A DNA stretch of 64,000 nt from Pseudomonas sp. PDM04. Its GTDB lineage: Bacteria; Pseudomonadota; Gammaproteobacteria; Pseudomonadales; Pseudomonadaceae. Numbering within the stretch: position 1 is the first letter of the stretch; each line of letters opens with the position of its first letter. Of this stretch, positions 53,726 through 63,838 are shown piece by piece. Location: assembly GCF_014851765.1 (NCBI RefSeq), contig NZ_JACVAI010000003.1:620001-684000 (forward strand), read 5' to 3'. Made by a program: the position numbers and the translations under genes. The notes beneath the pieces were generated by a model. The model did not search any database and was not told the origin of the DNA. It worked only from the letters and a program-made list of their open reading frames with translations.

Positions 53726-56700
53726 TCAGACGAGCGGTTTAGGCTCGTGTTCTTTTTCCTGGGCTTCGTGTTGCACGACCGCTTCCTGTACGGAGCGCGG
53801 TGCTTCGTGGATCACCGATTCAGCCGATTCAGCGGGGGCCTCGACGACCGGGGCAGGGGCTGCCTCGACCACTTCGGCAACCACCGGGGCAGGCTCGTCG
53901 GCGACTACGGCTTCAGCTGGAGCGGCAGCGGCGGCCAGTTCGGCTTCCTTCTGCAGGCGCTCTTCCTCACGCTTGCGGCGACGCACTTCACGTGGATCGT
54001 TCGGCGCACGGCCGCTTGGCGTCAGGGCGCTGACAGGAGCCGCTTCGACCACTGGAGCGGGGGCTTCGGCAACGACCGGCGCTTCAACCACTGGAGCCGG
54101 TTCGGCAGCTGCCACGACCGGTTCGGAAACCACGGGTTCAGGCTCAGCGACGGGCGCAGGGGCTGGGATTTCGACAGCAGCCGGTTCGGCCACCCAGTTG
54201 AACGCGGTTTGCTCTTCGCGAACTTCGCGAACCGGTTCGGTCACTGTTTCTGCAGTGATTTCAGCGGCAGGTTCGGCAACCACGGCGGGCGCTTCAACCA
54301 CTACGGCCGGTTCGGCAGCGGCTTCCACTTCAGGCTGTGCTTCCTGAACCGGTGCCACTTCGATTTCCGGAGCGGACGTCACTTCCACCGCAGTGGTCGC
54401 TTCGACGACCGGTGCTTCGACGGCTGGTGCTTCGACTGGAGCGGTTTCCAGCGTGGCAGCAGTGGCGCGTTCAGCTTGCTCGTTGGCCTGAGCTTCGGCT
54501 GGAGCGCTGATCACGGTGCTGGCAACGGCGGCGGTCACTGCCAGGCCCGCGGCCAGGTCGGCGGCGCTTGGTGCTTCGCTGCCTTCAGCGGATTCCGCTT
54601 CTTCCGAACCCTCGATCACGTTGCCGTTGGCATCGCGCTGACGCTCGCGGCGGTTGCTGCGACGACGCTGGCCACGGGAACGGCGGCGTGGACGATCGCC
54701 CTCGGCGTTCTCCTGGCCGTCTTCCGACAGTTGCTCTTCGTTGCCGGTCAGTTCTTCTTCGGCCACGGCAGCCGCTTGCTCGGCACGCGGTTGACGTTCT
54801 TCACGCGGTGGGCGCGGAGCACGCTCTTCGCGTGGCTGGCGGGCTGGACGCTCTTCAGCGGTCACGGCAGCAGCGGTTTCCGGCGCAGCAGCATCCAGAG
54901 GCTCGCGCAGTACACGAACCCGCTCTTCACGCTCGCCACGTGGCTTGCGATCTTCGCGAGGCGCGCGTGGAGCACGTTCTTCACGCGGGGCGCGCGGAGC
55001 ACGTTCTTCGCGAGCGGCCGGGGCTTCTTCGCGGACTTCACGGACTTCACGTGGCTCGCGTGGTGCGCGCTCTTCACGCGGTGCACGCTCTTCGCGAGGT
55101 TTGCGTTCTTCATCGCGGCGACCGTTACGGTTGCGGCTCTGCTGACGACCGTTGCGACGTTCTTCGTTGCGTGCCGGACGTTCGGAAGCGGCCGGTTTTT
55201 CTACCACGGCTGGCGCGGCAGGTTCTTCCTTGGTTGCAAACAGGCTGACCAGCGACTTCACCAGGCCTTTGAACAGGCTTGGCTCTGGCGCGGCGGCCGG
55301 CGCAGCCACCGGTGCGGCGGGAACGTCGGTTGGAACCGGAGCGTTGGCGCGGGCCGGCGCAGTCTTGACCGCGGCTTCCTGGCGAACCAGGGTGCGGGTT
55401 GCGGCAGCTGGCTGGACTTCTTCGACTTCGGCGGCGGCCGCAGCGATTTCGTAGCTGGACTGGTTGTTGGCCGCTTCCGGGCTGTCATCGCGCAGACGCT
55501 GCACTTCGAAGTGCGGGGTCTCGAGGTGATCGTTCGGCAGAATGACGATACGGGCACGGGTGCGCAGTTCGATCTTGGTGATCGAGTTGCGTTTTTCGTT
55601 GAGCAGGAAGGCTGCCACCGGAATCGGCACCTGGGCGCGAACTTCGGCGGTGCGGTCTTTCAGGGCTTCTTCTTCGATCAGGCGCAGGATCGCCAGGGAC
55701 AGCGACTCAACGTCACGGATGATGCCGGTGCCGCTGCAGCGAGGGCAGACGATGCCGCTGCTTTCGCCCAGCGATGGACGCAGGCGCTGACGGGACATTT
55801 CCAGCAGGCCGAAGCGCGAGATGCGACCGACTTGCACGCGAGCGCGGTCGGCTTCCAGGCATTCGCGGACTTTCTCTTCCACGGCGCGCTGGTTCTTGGC
55901 AGGGGTCATGTCGATGAAGTCGATGACGATCAGGCCGCCGATGTCGCGCAGGCGCAACTGACGGGCGATTTCTTCGGCGGCTTCAAGGTTGGTCTGCAGG
56001 GCGGTTTCTTCGATGTCGCTGCCTTTGGTGGCGCGCGCCGAGTTGATGTCGATGGACACCAGGGCTTCGGTCGGATCGATGACGATGGAACCGCCGGAAG
56101 GCAGTTCGACGACGCGCTGGAAAGCGGTCTCGATCTGGCTTTCGATCTGGAAACGGTTGAACAGCGGGACGCTGTCCTCGTACAGCTTGATCTTGCTCGC
56201 GTATTGCGGCATCACCTGGCGAATGAAGGTCAGGGCTTCGTCCTGGGCTTCAACGCTGTCGATCAGCACTTCGCCGATGTCCTGGCGCAGGTAATCGCGG
56301 ATGGCGCGGATGATCACGTTGCTTTCCTGATAGATCAGGAACGGAGCGGAGCGATCCAGCGAGGCTTCCTTGATGGCGGTCCAGAGTTGCAGCAGGTAGT
56401 CGAGGTCCCACTGCATTTCTTCGCTGCTGCGGCCCAGGCCGGCAGTGCGCACGATCAGGCCCATGTCGGCAGGTGCAACCAGGCCGTTCAGGGCTTCACG
56501 CAGTTCGTTGCGCTCTTCGCCTTCGATGCGACGGGAGATACCGCCGGCACGCGGGTTGTTCGGCATCAGGACCAGGTAACGACCGGCCAAGCTGATGAAG
56601 GTGGTCAGGGCGGCGCCCTTGTTGCCACGTTCTTCTTTTTCGACTTGAACGATGACTTCCTGGCCTTCGCTCAGGACGTCCTTGATGTTGACGCGGCCTT

Positions 56701-56947
56701 CAGGCGCTTTCCTGAAGTATTCGCGGGAGATTTCCTTGAGGGGCAGGAAGCCGTGGCGCTCGGAGCCGAAATCGACAAAGGCAGCCTCAAGGCTCGGTTC
56801 GATGCGAGTAATCCGGCCTTTGTAGATGTTGGCCTTCTTCTGCTCGCGTGCACCGGATTCGATGTCCAGGTCGTAGAGGCGTTGGCCATCTACCAGTGCA
56901 ACACGCAACTCTTCGGGTTGAGTTGCGTTAATCAGCATTCTTTTCAT
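53726..56947 (-). CDS. rne: ribonuclease E
   Basis: RNase E is the main endoribonuclease of mRNA decay and tRNA/rRNA processing and the scaffold of the degradosome. The 1073-residue protein has S1 (about 35-120), RNase H-like and DNase I-like catalytic blocks ([12 protein letters not shown] with metal-binding Asp; VDINSARAT), and the zinc-link CPRCSGTGI near 405. The C-terminal half (from about 520) is disordered: arginine-rich [10 protein letters not shown] repeats near 600-720 and Ala/Pro/Val/Glu-rich sequence to the end, ending EHEPKPLV. Start ATG 56947 gives [10 protein letters not shown]. It is the P. aeruginosa PA2976 position. Confidence 0.96.
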   Translation of the reverse strand: MKRMLINATQPEELRVALVDGQRLYDLDIESGAREQKKANIYKGRITRIEPSLEAAFVDFGSERHGFLPLKEISREYFRKAPEGRVNIKDVLSEGQEVIVQVEKEERGNKGAALTTFISLAGRYLVLMPNNPRAGGISRRIEGEERNELREALNGLVAPADMGLIVRTAGLGRSSEEMQWDLDYLLQLWTAIKEASLDRSAPFLIYQESNVIIRAIRDYLRQDIGEVLIDSVEAQDEALTFIRQVMPQYASKIKLYEDSVPLFNRFQIESQIETAFQRVVELPSGGSIVIDPTEALVSIDINSARATKGSDIEETALQTNLEAAEEIARQLRLRDIGGLIVIDFIDMTPAKNQRAVEEKVRECLEADRARVQVGRISRFGLLEMSRQRLRPSLGESSGIVCPRCSGTGIIRDVESLSLAILRLIEEEALKDRTAEVRAQVPIPVAAFLLNEKRNSITKIELRTRARIVILPNDHLETPHFEVQRLRDDSPEAANNQSSYEIAAAAAEVEEVQPAAATRTLVRQEAAVKTAPARANAPVPTDVPAAPVAAPAAAPEPSLFKGLVKSLVSLFATKEEPAAPAVVEKPAASERPARNEERRNGRQQSRNRNGRRDEERKPREERAPREERAPREPREVREVREEAPAAREERAPRAPREERAPRAPREDRKPRGEREERVRVLREPLDAAAPETAAAVTAEERPARQPREERAPRPPREERQPRAEQAAAVAEEELTGNEEQLSEDGQENAEGDRPRRRSRGQRRRSNRRERQRDANGNVIEGSEEAESAEGSEAPSAADLAAGLAVTAAVASTVISAPAEAQANEQAERATAATLETAPVEAPAVEAPVVEATTAVEVTSAPEIEVAPVQEAQPEVEAAAEPAVVVEAPAVVAEPAAEITAETVTEPVREVREEQTAFNWVAEPAAVEIPAPAPVAEPEPVVSEPVVAAAEPAPVVEAPVVAEAPAPVVEAAPVSALTPSGRAPNDPREVRRRKREEERLQKEAELAAAAAPAEAVVADEPAPVVAEVVEAAPAPVVEAPAESAESVIHEAPRSVQEAVVQHEAQEKEHEPKPLV

Positions 56948-57619
56948 GTAGTACCGTCGGTTTCCGGGCTGCCGGAAACGGCGTTCGGCACACACGACTT
57001 CTCACGGTCGGTGTCAGGTGCGTCGGGAATGGTTGGCCAGTCCCGTGTCCAGCGAGGTCCGGCCAATGTGGGCCTTCGTCGCGACGTACGCGTCCTGCTT
57101 GCTGTGGCTACTTAAGCACTCAGTCAGGAGGAGGAATCAACCGGCGGCTGTGGACGAGATGAAGCGTCTAGATAAAGCCTATTGCTACACAGTCCAGCGG
57201 TTGTGCATCTCCACCCTACACGTATCCCTGATAATTCGGGTGCTGCCGCGCGCAGAATCCGCAGCGGGTTGGCATTTACCGTGAGCTCCGAAAGGGGAAA
57301 TCACGCATCATGGCTAATTTAGGCGTTGTTTCCGAAGCCTGCGCTCGGGGTCATTCGCTGCTGACTGCACTTTGTGAACTGGCCGTGAATATGAGCTCGC
57401 GTGGCGAGTTGAAACTCTGCTTTGCGGCGTGATTCAGGCCTCATGTCACCTGCGCTCGTTACAACTGCAAACTCCACCGTTACGTAGCGAAAGCCCCGTA
57501 GGACGGCCTCGCGTCCTGGTGAATTGCTTTGGTCAGGGCCGGTTTTTGACCGTTAATCCGCTGTCCAGGCCGCTTTTGGCGGCGTTCGCGACTATAGCAG
57601 TAATGATTAAGTGCTTCAA
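56948..57619 (-). promoter_or_regulatory. rne promoter and long 5' leader
   Basis: The rne-rluC gap of 701 bp holds a near-consensus minus-strand promoter: TTGAAG (plus 57614-57619), 17-bp spacer, TATAGT (plus 57591-57596). Transcription would begin near 57583, giving a leader of about 635 nt before the rne ATG. Long leaders also occur in E. coli rne, where RNase E cuts its own leader to autoregulate. No clear ORF or terminator is seen within the leader. A weak TATCAT at 57636-57641 may serve rluC. Confidence 0.7.
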
Positions 57620-57648
57620 TTCCATAAAAAATTGATATCATCCGCGCC

Positions 57649-58608
57649 ATGACGACTACTGCCCCCTCGACTCCAGGCGTACAACTGCTTGAGGTCTCGC
57701 CGGAATATGCCGGCCAACGTATTGATAACTTCCTTCTCGCTCGGCTCAAAGGCGTGCCCAAGACCTTGATTTACCGCATTTTGCGCAAGGGCGAAGTGCG
57801 GGTGAACAAAGGTCGGATCAAGCCCGAATACAAGCTGCAGGCGGGCGATATCGTGCGCGTCCCGCCGGTTCGCGTGCCCGAGCGTGACGAGCCGGTGCCA
57901 GTGGCCCAGGGGCTGTTGCAGCGCCTGGAAGCCTCGATTGTCTACGAAGACAAGGCGCTGATCGTGATCAACAAGCCGGCCGGGATCGCGGTCCACGGCG
58001 GCAGCGGCCTGAGCTTCGGCGTGATCGAAGCCTTCCGACAGCTGCGCCCCGAAGCCAAGGAGCTGGAACTGGTCCATCGCCTGGACCGGGACACCTCCGG
58101 CCTGCTGATGATTGCCAAAAAGCGCAGCATGTTGCGCCATTTGCATGAAGCGCTGCGCGGCGATGGCGTCGACAAGCGCTACATGGCGCTGGTGCGGGGC
58201 AATTGGGCGACATCGATCAAGCAGGTGCGCGCGCCGCTGCTCAAGAGCAATCTGCGTTCGGGCGAGCGCATGGTGGAGGTCAATGAAGAGGGCAAGGACG
58301 CGTTGACCGTGTTCAAGGTGCTGCGCCGCTTCGGCGATTTCGCCACCATGGTCGAGGCCAAGCCAGTCACCGGTCGGACCCACCAGATTCGCGTGCACAC
58401 CTTGCACGCCGGGCACTGCATCGCTGGCGACAGCAAGTACGGCGATGACGATTTCACCCGGGAAATCCGTGATCTGGGCGGCAAACGCCTGTTCCTGCAT
58501 GCCTACATGCTGACCGTGCCGCTGCCCGATGGCGGTGAGCTGAAGCTTCAGGCGCCGGTTGATGACATGTGGTCCCAAACTGTGGAGCGCCTGAGTGCAC
58601 CCATCTGA
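57649..58608 (+). CDS. rluC: 23S rRNA pseudouridine(955/2504/2580) synthase RluC
   Basis: This 319-residue RluA-family synthase has an S4 domain (about 20-80; [17 protein letters not shown] and [12 protein letters not shown]) and a catalytic domain with Asp in [17 protein letters not shown], plus GRTHQIRVH. It isomerises three uridines in 23S rRNA. Divergent pairing with rne is the same as in E. coli. The HAD gene overlaps its end. Confidence 0.96.
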   Translation: MTTTAPSTPGVQLLEVSPEYAGQRIDNFLLARLKGVPKTLIYRILRKGEVRVNKGRIKPEYKLQAGDIVRVPPVRVPERDEPVPVAQGLLQRLEASIVYEDKALIVINKPAGIAVHGGSGLSFGVIEAFRQLRPEAKELELVHRLDRDTSGLLMIAKKRSMLRHLHEALRGDGVDKRYMALVRGNWATSIKQVRAPLLKSNLRSGERMVEVNEEGKDALTVFKVLRRFGDFATMVEAKPVTGRTHQIRVHTLHAGHCIAGDSKYGDDDFTREIRDLGGKRLFLHAYMLTVPLPDGGELKLQAPVDDMWSQTVERLSAPI

Positions 58609-59257
58609 TTACAAATTGTTGATTTTCGACTGGGACGGCACGTTGGCCGATTCCATCGGTCGGATTGTTGAAGCGATGCACGTTGCCTCCGGCCGCATGG
58701 GGTTCGAGTTGCGTGATGACTTTGCGGTCAAGGGCATCATCGGCCTGGGTCTGCCAGAAGCGATTCGCACCTTGTATCCCGAGATCGATGACAGAGAGAT
58801 GGAGGCGTTCCGCCAGCATTACGCGGATCACTACATCGCTTCGGAAGCCGTGCCTTCGCCCTTGTTCGAAGGCGTGGTGGAGTCGATGGAGGCGTTTCGC
58901 GCCGAGGGCTATCACCTGGCGGTCGCGACAGGCAAGGCGCGTCGCGGTCTGGATCGGGTGCTGAAGTCCCACGGTTGGGAAAACTATTTCGATATCACTC
59001 GCGCGGCAGACGAAACCGCCAGCAAGCCTCATCCGTTGATGCTCGAGCAGATCCTTGCTCATTGCGAGGTGCGTCCGGAGCAGGCGTTGATGGTGGGTGA
59101 TTCGTCGTTCGATCTGCAGATGGCGCGCAACGCCGGCATGGGGTCGGTGGCGGTCAGCTATGGCGCTCAGTCGATCGAGGCGTTGAAAGCGTTTGAGCCA
59201 CGGTTGTCCATTGATCGTTTTTCACAGTTGCATGCCTGGCTGAATCAGCGGGCTTAA
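58595..59257 (+). CDS. HAD-IA family phosphatase
   Basis: This 220-residue HAD hydrolase has nucleophile and acid Asp in [12 protein letters not shown], Thr in VATGKARRG, Lys in [10 protein letters not shown], and Asp pair in [16 protein letters not shown], so the site is complete. It resembles phosphoglycolate-phosphatase-like proteins near rluC; the substrate is not certain. GTG 58595 has GGAG about 7 bp upstream and overlaps the end of rluC. It lies before sppA. Confidence 0.93.
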   Translation: MHPSDYKLLIFDWDGTLADSIGRIVEAMHVASGRMGFELRDDFAVKGIIGLGLPEAIRTLYPEIDDREMEAFRQHYADHYIASEAVPSPLFEGVVESMEAFRAEGYHLAVATGKARRGLDRVLKSHGWENYFDITRAADETASKPHPLMLEQILAHCEVRPEQALMVGDSSFDLQMARNAGMGSVAVSYGAQSIEALKAFEPRLSIDRFSQLHAWLNQRA

Positions 59258-59281
59258 TACGTTTTTGCTGGGGTGAATGGC

Positions 59282-60271
59282 ATGACCGACGAATGGAAGG
59301 CGCCCGAGAAGTCGAGTGCGCAAAGCGGTGACGAGAAAAGCTGGAAGCTGCTGGAAAAAACCTTGCTGGCCGGGGTGCAGGAGCAGCGTCGATCCCGTCG
59401 CTGGGGGATTTTCTTCAAGCTCCTGACCTTCGTGTACCTGTTCGTCGCGCTGGCCTTGTTCACGCCGTTGATGGACATGGAGAAGGCTGCCAGCCGCGGC
59501 GGCAGCTACACGGCGCTGATCGATGTGAATGGCATGATCGCCGACAAGGAGCCCGCCAGTGCGGACAATATCGTCGGCAGCCTGCGGGCGGCCTTTGAGG
59601 ATAACAAGGTCAAGGGCGTGATCCTGCGGATCAACAGCCCGGGCGGCAGTCCGGTGCAGTCGGGCTATGTCTATGACGAGATTCGCCGTCTGCGCGGTTT
59701 GCACCCCGATACCAAGTTGTATGCGGTGATTTCCGACTTGGGCGCGTCCGGTGCCTACTACATCGCCAGTGCCGCCGATCAGATCTACGCCGACAAGGCG
59801 AGCCTGGTGGGCTCCATCGGTGTGACCGCCGCCGGCTACGGTTTCGTTGGCACCATGGAAAAGCTCGGTGTCGAGCGTCGTACCTACACCTCCGGCGAGC
59901 ACAAGTCGTTTCTCGATCCGTTCCAGCCGCAGAAGCCTGAAGAGACTGCGTTCTGGCAGGGTGTGCTCGATACCACCCACAAACAGTTCATCAACAGCGT
60001 CAAGCAGGGGCGTGGCGACCGCCTGAAGGACAAAGAGCATCCGGAGCTGTTCTCTGGGCTGGTCTGGTCCGGTGAGCAGGCGCTGCCGCTGGGCTTGATC
60101 GATGGCCTGGGCAATGCGAGTTCGGTGGCGCGTGATGTGATTGGCGAGAAAGAGCTGGTGGATTTCACTGTCCAGGAATCGCCGTTCGATCGCTTCTCGA
60201 AAAAACTCGGCGCCAGCGTGGCTGAGCAATTGGCGATGTGGATGGGTTTCCATGGCCCTTCGCTGCGCTGA
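59282..60271 (+). CDS. sppA: signal peptide peptidase SppA, S49 family
   Basis: This 329-residue inner-membrane serine peptidase has one transmembrane helix (about 43-62) and the S49 domain. The nucleophile is Ser156 in SDLGASGAYYIAS, and Lys208 in TSGEHKSFLDP is the base; the 52-residue spacing equals the B. subtilis dyad. It is the short (36K) type, not the 67K E. coli type. It cuts leftover signal peptides in the membrane. It ends before a strong terminator. A GTG at 59273 is an alternative start. Confidence 0.94.
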   Translation: MTDEWKAPEKSSAQSGDEKSWKLLEKTLLAGVQEQRRSRRWGIFFKLLTFVYLFVALALFTPLMDMEKAASRGGSYTALIDVNGMIADKEPASADNIVGSLRAAFEDNKVKGVILRINSPGGSPVQSGYVYDEIRRLRGLHPDTKLYAVISDLGASGAYYIASAADQIYADKASLVGSIGVTAAGYGFVGTMEKLGVERRTYTSGEHKSFLDPFQPQKPEETAFWQGVLDTTHKQFINSVKQGRGDRLKDKEHPELFSGLVWSGEQALPLGLIDGLGNASSVARDVIGEKELVDFTVQESPFDRFSKKLGASVAEQLAMWMGFHGPSLR

Positions 60272-60283
60272 CTGGCGGGCGGC

Positions 60284-60319
60284 ATGAAAAAAACCGGCTC
60301 TCGTGGCCGGTTTTTTCAT
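60284..60319 (+). terminator. terminator of sppA, shared with maf
   Basis: ATGAAAAAAACCGGC pairs with GCCGGTTTTTTCAT around TCTCGTG. A and T runs on both sides allow use in both directions between convergent sppA and maf. Confidence 0.9.
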
Positions 60320-60335
60320 GGAGGAGGGCGGGCGC

Positions 60336-60914
60336 TCAGGGTATTGCAACACCTTCGACCAGCAGCATGTCGATCAGGCGAATCAGCGGCAGGCCGATCA
60401 GGCTGGTGGCATCCGCGCCTTCGGTGCGTTGAAACAGGCTCACGCCCAGGCCCTCGGCCTTGAAGCTGCCAGCGCAATCGTAAGGCTGCTCGGCCAGCAG
60501 GTAGCGTTCGATGCGTGCGGTGTCGAGTGTGCGCATGTGTACGGTGAATGGCACGCAGTCGACCTGGCAATGGCCGGTCTGGCTGTTGAGCAGGGCCACA
60601 CCGGTGAGGAAGGTCACGCTGGCGCCGCTGGAGGCGAGCAGTTGTTCGCGGGCCTTCTCGAACGTATGGGGCTTGCCGATAATACGTTCGCCGAGCACCG
60701 CCACCTGGTCGGAGCCGATAATCAGATGAGCGGGATGGCTGCCGGCAAGGGCCTGCGCTTTTTTCCGGGCGAGGCGTTTGACCAGTTCGATCGCAGGCTC
60801 GTCCGGCCGGCGGCTTTCGTCGATATCCGGCGAGCTGCAGATGAACGGCAGTTGCAGGCGGGCCAGCAATTCCCGGCGATAGGCCGAGCTTGAAGCGAGT
60901 AATAAAGGCAGCAT
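60336..60914 (-). CDS. maf: Maf family nucleotide pyrophosphatase (YceF-like)
   Basis: This 192-residue Maf protein hydrolyses non-canonical or methylated NTPs to NMPs. Motifs: LLLASSSAYRRELL, Ser/Arg loop, DQVAVLGERIIGKP and GLPLIRLIDMLL. It fits the YceF clade (7-methyl-GTP), as neighbour of yceD-rpmF in E. coli. ATG 60914 is used because GGAG lies 6 bp upstream; ATG 60920 and a longer frame are poor. Confidence 0.94.
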   Translation of the reverse strand: MLPLLLASSSAYRRELLARLQLPFICSSPDIDESRRPDEPAIELVKRLARKKAQALAGSHPAHLIIGSDQVAVLGERIIGKPHTFEKAREQLLASSGASVTFLTGVALLNSQTGHCQVDCVPFTVHMRTLDTARIERYLLAEQPYDCAGSFKAEGLGVSLFQRTEGADATSLIGLPLIRLIDMLLVEGVAIP

Positions 60915-60982
60915 GTGCATCTCCGGATTACAGGTGCGAATTCTAGCGAGGCTTCCAGGTGACGGACAGGGCGGAATTTCCT

Positions 60983-61010
60983 TTGACATGGCCGGGGGCA
61001 TCCCTATAAT
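60983..61010 (+). promoter_or_regulatory. consensus sigma70 promoter for yceD-rpmF-plsX
   Basis: TTGACA (60983-60988) and TATAAT (61005-61010), both perfect, with a 16-bp spacer. The start should fall near 61016-61018, only about 3 nt before the yceD ATG at 61020, so the mRNA would be almost leaderless. Confidence 0.85.
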
Positions 61011-61019
61011 GCTGCGCCT

Positions 61020-61547
61020 ATGTTGAATGACCCGATTCCACCTCACGTTGACCCGCGCAAATTGGCTGACCGTGGCACCACCCTTCAAGGTGAAATGCTG
61101 CTGGCCGATTTGAAGAGACTCTGCGACCCGCTTTCCGACACTGTCGGTACGGTGCAGGCTAAATTCGTTTTTGAACGAGATGAACGTAAGTCTGTGGTAA
61201 TTCACAGCTTTATCGACACCGAAGTCAAAATGGTTTGCCAGCGTTGTCTTGAGCTGGTCACCCTGCCGATCCATAGCGAATGCAGTTATGCTGTGGTGAA
61301 GGAGGGTGCGAATACCCAGTCGTTGCCGAAAGGTTATGACGTGCTGGAACTGGGCGAAGATCCTTTGGATCTGCAGTCACTGATCGAGGAGGAGCTTCTG
61401 CTCGCCTTGCCCATTGTGCCTGCTCATCATCCGGAAGAATGCCAGCAGCCGGCGGGAGCAGATGAACCCGAACCGAGCGAGGACGAGGTAACGCGGTCCA
61501 ACCCGTTCAGTGTATTGGCGCAGTTAAAGCGTGACCCAAACGTTTAG
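61020..61547 (+). CDS. yceD: YceD/DUF177 family protein
   Basis: This 175-residue DUF177 protein has MVCQRCLELVTLPI with a CxxC and an acidic C-terminus (DEPEPSEDEV). YceD homologues are linked to 23S rRNA accumulation, and the gene lies just before rpmF. It has no ribosome site because the promoter abuts the ATG. The start is fixed by the conserved N-terminus MLNDPIPPHVDPRKLADRG. Confidence 0.94.
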   Translation: MLNDPIPPHVDPRKLADRGTTLQGEMLLADLKRLCDPLSDTVGTVQAKFVFERDERKSVVIHSFIDTEVKMVCQRCLELVTLPIHSECSYAVVKEGANTQSLPKGYDVLELGEDPLDLQSLIEEELLLALPIVPAHHPEECQQPAGADEPEPSEDEVTRSNPFSVLAQLKRDPNV

Positions 61548-61560
61548 GAGTTAATCAATT

Positions 61561-61743
61561 ATGGCTGTTCAGCAGAACAAAAAATCCCGCTCTGCCCGTG
61601 ACATGCGTCGTTCGCACGATGCTCTCGAGGCTAGCACCCTGTCTGTAGAAAAAACCACCGGTGAAGTTCACCTGCGTCACCACGTATCGCCAGAAGGCGT
61701 ATACCGTGGTCGTAAAGTGATCGACAAGGGCGCTGACGAGTAA
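61561..61743 (+). CDS. rpmF: 50S ribosomal protein L32
   Basis: This 60-residue L32 has [20 protein letters not shown] and [19 protein letters not shown]. It lacks the four zinc cysteines of C+ L32 forms, as expected for gammaproteobacteria. GGAGTTAATCAATT precedes the ATG. It lies 13 bp after yceD and 4 bp before plsX. Confidence 0.98.
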
Positions 61744-61747
61744 TCAC

Positions 61748-62758
61748 TTGTCTGCTCAAGTCATCGCGATTGACGCAATGGGCGGGGACTTCGGTCCCCG
61801 CAGCATTGTCCAGGCCAGCCTCGCTTGCCTGTCTGCTACACCCTCGCTGCACCTGACCCTCGTCGGTCAACCCTCCCTTCTTGAAGAATTGATCGCTGGC
61901 CATTCGGCTGTGGATCGCTCGCGTCTGTCGATTGCACCGGCGTCCGAAGTCATCACCATGGACGAAAAGCCCGCCCAGGCCCTGCGTGGCAAGCCGGATT
62001 CGTCGATGCGCGTGGCCCTGGAGTTGCTGCGCGATGACAAGGTCCAGGCGTGCGTCAGTGCCGGTAATACTGGCGCGCTGATGGCGTTGTCGCGGTTCGT
62101 GCTCAAGACGCTGCCAGGTATCGACCGGCCGGCCATGGTGGCAGCGATTCCGACGCAGAAGGGCTATTGCCAGTTGCTCGACCTGGGGGCCAATGTCGAT
62201 TGCAGTGCCGAGCACCTGCTGCAGTTCGCCGTGATGGGGTCGGTAGCCGCTGAAACCCTGGGTATCGTTCGTCCCCGGGTGGCATTGCTCAACATTGGCA
62301 CCGAAGACATCAAGGGCAATCAGCAGGTCAAGTTGGCGGCGACCTTGTTGCAGAGCGCTCGGGGCATCAACTACATCGGTTTTGTCGAGGGTGACGGTCT
62401 GTACCGTGGCGAAGCGGATGTGGTGGTGTGCGACGGCTTCGTCGGCAATATCCTGCTCAAGTCCAGCGAAGGCCTGGCGACCATGATTGCAGGGCGCATC
62501 GAAGCCCTGTTCAAAAAAAACTTTGCATCAAAAGTCGTCGGCGCACTGGCGTTGCCGTTGATGAAGCGCCTGCAAGAGGATCTCGCTCCTGCGCGGCATA
62601 ACGGCGCAAGTTTCCTCGGTTTGCAGGGAATTGTGGTGAAAAGTCATGGATCTGCCGGTGTTCTGGGCTTTCAGAGTGCCATTTCACGGGCGCTTATAGA
62701 GATTCAGGAAAACCTGCCGGAGCGCATTCACGGTCGGCTGGAGGATTTGTTGCTTTAG
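61748..62758 (+). CDS. plsX: phosphate acyltransferase PlsX
   Basis: PlsX makes acyl-phosphate from acyl-ACP for phosphatidic-acid synthesis. The 336-residue protein opens [19 protein letters not shown] and has [16 protein letters not shown] near the end. The start is the TTG at 61748, 4 bp past the rpmF stop; GACGAG upstream is only a weak site, so coupling is likely. It links ribosome, phospholipid and fatty-acid genes. fabD follows after 125 bp. Confidence 0.95.
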   Translation: MSAQVIAIDAMGGDFGPRSIVQASLACLSATPSLHLTLVGQPSLLEELIAGHSAVDRSRLSIAPASEVITMDEKPAQALRGKPDSSMRVALELLRDDKVQACVSAGNTGALMALSRFVLKTLPGIDRPAMVAAIPTQKGYCQLLDLGANVDCSAEHLLQFAVMGSVAAETLGIVRPRVALLNIGTEDIKGNQQVKLAATLLQSARGINYIGFVEGDGLYRGEADVVVCDGFVGNILLKSSEGLATMIAGRIEALFKKNFASKVVGALALPLMKRLQEDLAPARHNGASFLGLQGIVVKSHGSAGVLGFQSAISRALIEIQENLPERIHGRLEDLLL

Positions 62759-62883
62759 GCGTTTTCGTCGGACAATGCTTAAATGTGACCGCTTGGTTCC
62801 ATTGGCCATCCAAACTGTCAGTTTCTTGCGTCCCCCGGTGGGGCGCCAATTCTTCGACGACAAGATCATTAGGGGCTTGTTAC

Positions 62884-63822
62884 ATGTCTGCTTCCCTCGC
62901 ATTCGTCTTTCCAGGACAGGGTTCGCAGTCCCTCGGCATGCTGGCCGAGTTGGGCGCGCAACATCCAGTGGTCCTCGAAACCTTCAAAGAAGCATCCGAT
63001 GCGCTCGGCTATGACCTGTGGGCACTGACCCAACAAGGGCCGGAAGAGCAACTCAATCAAACCGACAAGACCCAGCCGGCCATTCTGACGGCCTCGATCG
63101 CCTTGTGGCGTCTGTGGCTGGCCGAAGGTGGCGCGCGTCCAGCGTACGTCGCCGGTCACAGCCTGGGCGAGTACAGCGCACTGGTCGCGGCAGGCAGCCT
63201 GAGCCTGGGCGACGCGGTGAAACTGGTCGAACGTCGTGGCCAGTTGATGCAGGAAGCCGTTCCGGCCGGGCAGGGCGGCATGGCGGCCATCCTCGGCCTG
63301 GAAGACGCTGACGTGCTGGCAGCCTGTGCCGAAGCGGCGCAAGGCGAAGTGGTCAGCGCCGTCAACTTCAACTCCCCGGGCCAGGTGGTCATCGCCGGCG
63401 CCAAGGCGGCGGTCGAGCGCGCCATCGAAGGCTGCAAGGCCCGTGGCGCCAAGCGTGCCATGCCGTTGCCGGTCAGCGTGCCGTCCCACTGCGAGCTGAT
63501 GCGTCCTGCGGCCGAGCGTTTCGCCGAGTCGATCGCCGCGATCGACTGGCAGGCGCCACAAATTCCCCTGGTGCAAAATGTCAGTGCCCAGGTGCCCGCC
63601 GATCTGGAAACCCTCAAGCGCGATCTGCTCGAGCAGCTCTACAAGCCTGTGCGCTGGGTAGAATCGGTGCAGACACTGGCTGCCAAGGGCGCGACCCAAC
63701 TGGTCGAGTGCGGTCCCGGCAAAGTCCTGGCTGGCCTCAACAAACGTTGCGCCGAAGGCGTATCGACATCCAACCTCAATACCCCAGATGCTTTCGCTGC
63801 CGCCCGCGCAGCGTTGGCCTGA
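62884..63822 (+). CDS. fabD: malonyl-CoA:ACP transacylase FabD
   Basis: FabD loads malonate onto ACP. The 312-residue protein has FVFPGQGSQSLGML, nucleophile Ser93 in VAGHSLGEYSALVA, Arg/His core VPSHCELMRPA, and NVSAQ near 250. ATG 62884 gives MSASLAFVFPGQ. The 125-bp gap before it has no seen terminator, so it may be read from the plsX promoter as well as its own. Confidence 0.97.
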   Translation: MSASLAFVFPGQGSQSLGMLAELGAQHPVVLETFKEASDALGYDLWALTQQGPEEQLNQTDKTQPAILTASIALWRLWLAEGGARPAYVAGHSLGEYSALVAAGSLSLGDAVKLVERRGQLMQEAVPAGQGGMAAILGLEDADVLAACAEAAQGEVVSAVNFNSPGQVVIAGAKAAVERAIEGCKARGAKRAMPLPVSVPSHCELMRPAAERFAESIAAIDWQAPQIPLVQNVSAQVPADLETLKRDLLEQLYKPVRWVESVQTLAAKGATQLVECGPGKVLAGLNKRCAEGVSTSNLNTPDAFAAARAALA

Positions 63823-63838
63823 ATCAGGAGAAGCTTGC

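Noticed and set aside
53747..57115. A 1122-codon open frame antisense to rne
   Set aside because: It mirrors the codon pattern of rne (GC-rich third positions, Ala/Arg/Glu repeats), has Gly/Phe/Arg-rich nonsense composition and no motif. It is a shadow of the real gene.
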